Source: Hyphomicrobiaceae bacterium
GTDB lineage: Bacteria > Pseudomonadota > Alphaproteobacteria > Rhizobiales > Hyphomicrobiaceae
Direction: 5' to 3'
NCBI GenBank assembly: GCA_020442225.1
Contig: JAGRKR010000370.1
Span: 2,694-8,509, forward strand
Length of the DNA stretch: 5,816 nucleotides
Position numbers and translations under genes: made by a program. This document shows, one piece after another, positions 5,582 to 5,816 of the stretch; within the stretch, counting starts at the first letter, position 1; each line of letters opens with the position of its first letter. Below the pieces are notes generated by a model that was not told the DNA's origin, made no database searches, and saw nothing but the letters and a program-made list of their open reading frames with translations.

Positions 5582-5816
5582 ATGCGACGGCTCGGGTTCA
5601 ACGACATTGGCATCCTCGGCGACAACGTGCTGATCGTGGCATTGCTCGCCGCTGCGGGGCTCAAGGGCAGCCTGATGGCGGCAACCGCCCTCGGTCTCGT
5701 CGGCTCGCAGGTGGGCGCAACGCTCTCGACGCTGCTCTTCAACGCGATCGCGGGGCTGTTGCTCATCGTCGCGATCAAGGCGACGCCCGCCGCGCTCGCC
5801 AGCCTCCGCGCCGCCC
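5582..5816 (+). CDS. Membrane protein, function unknown, 3' end outside window
   Basis: The frame is open from ATG at 5582 to the end of the window (78 codons) with no stop. GGGAG at 5571-5575, six bases upstream, supports the start. After a short N terminus (MRRLGFNDIG) come two hydrophobic stretches, about 15-42 and 48-66, rich in Ala, Leu, Gly and Val, separated by a small polar turn (GSQVGATLS). Like the gene before it, it looks like a small inner-membrane protein, and the 41-base spacing suggests co-transcription. No family is recognisable from the visible part, and the full length is unknown. Codon use, with strong G/C at third positions, agrees with a real gene. Confidence 0.6.
   Translation, partial: MRRLGFNDIGILGDNVLIVALLAAAGLKGSLMAATALGLVGSQVGATLSTLLFNAIAGLLLIVAIKATPAALASLRAA

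Noticed and set aside
1..5816. CRISPR array, insertion sequence, tRNA or rRNA
   Set aside because: No regularly spaced repeats, transposase-like frame, terminal inverted repeats or tRNA-like cloverleaf sequence was noticed on either strand.

Overview
The window is a gene-dense, high-GC stretch (roughly 65-72% G+C in the lines I hand-counted, lower in one gene) with every supported gene on the + strand. The order rarA ... crcB - rluC - HAD phosphatase - ATP12 chaperone is, from general knowledge, a recurrent arrangement in Alphaproteobacteria, and the F1-ATPase chaperone ATP12 is essentially alphaproteobacterial and mitochondrial. I therefore infer an alphaproteobacterial chromosome, probably Hyphomicrobiales or Rhodospirillales-like; genus cannot be read from the sequence.

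Left part (1-2103). The window opens inside rarA (replication-associated recombination ATPase, C-terminal 196 residues). It is followed by a small membrane-anchored protein with a Pro/Ala-rich linker (613-1065). A hairpin and a good sigma70-type promoter (TTGGAC-N18-TATAGT) then introduce a separate unit whose first gene (1164-1715) encodes a Tae4-like peptidoglycan amidase, a family best known as type VI secretion effectors. Its Cys and His catalytic residues are visible. 47 bases downstream lies an 80-residue two-helix membrane protein (1763-2005), which could be an immunity partner or merely a neighbour. A doubtful 33-codon frame bridges to crcB with 4-base overlaps at both ends.

Middle part (2100-4963). 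crcB (fluoride channel), rluC-type pseudouridine synthase, an HAD phosphatase and an ATP12 chaperone are tightly packed. crcB/rluC and HAD/ATP12 overlap by 4 bases, so they look like one co-transcribed housekeeping group: fluoride export, ribosome modification, phosphate-ester clean-up and F1-ATPase assembly.

Right part (4964-5816). A 271-base gap without a convincing gene holds the most AT-rich patch of the window and two direct repeats of TTGAACA(A)GCGT 30 bases apart. It leads into two small, unrecognised membrane proteins (5235-5540, and 5582 running off the end).

The most interesting element is the solitary Tae4-like amidase with its own promoter, lower GC and no recognisable Tai4 immunity gene. 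No T6SS structural gene, mobile element, CRISPR array, tRNA or rRNA is visible here.
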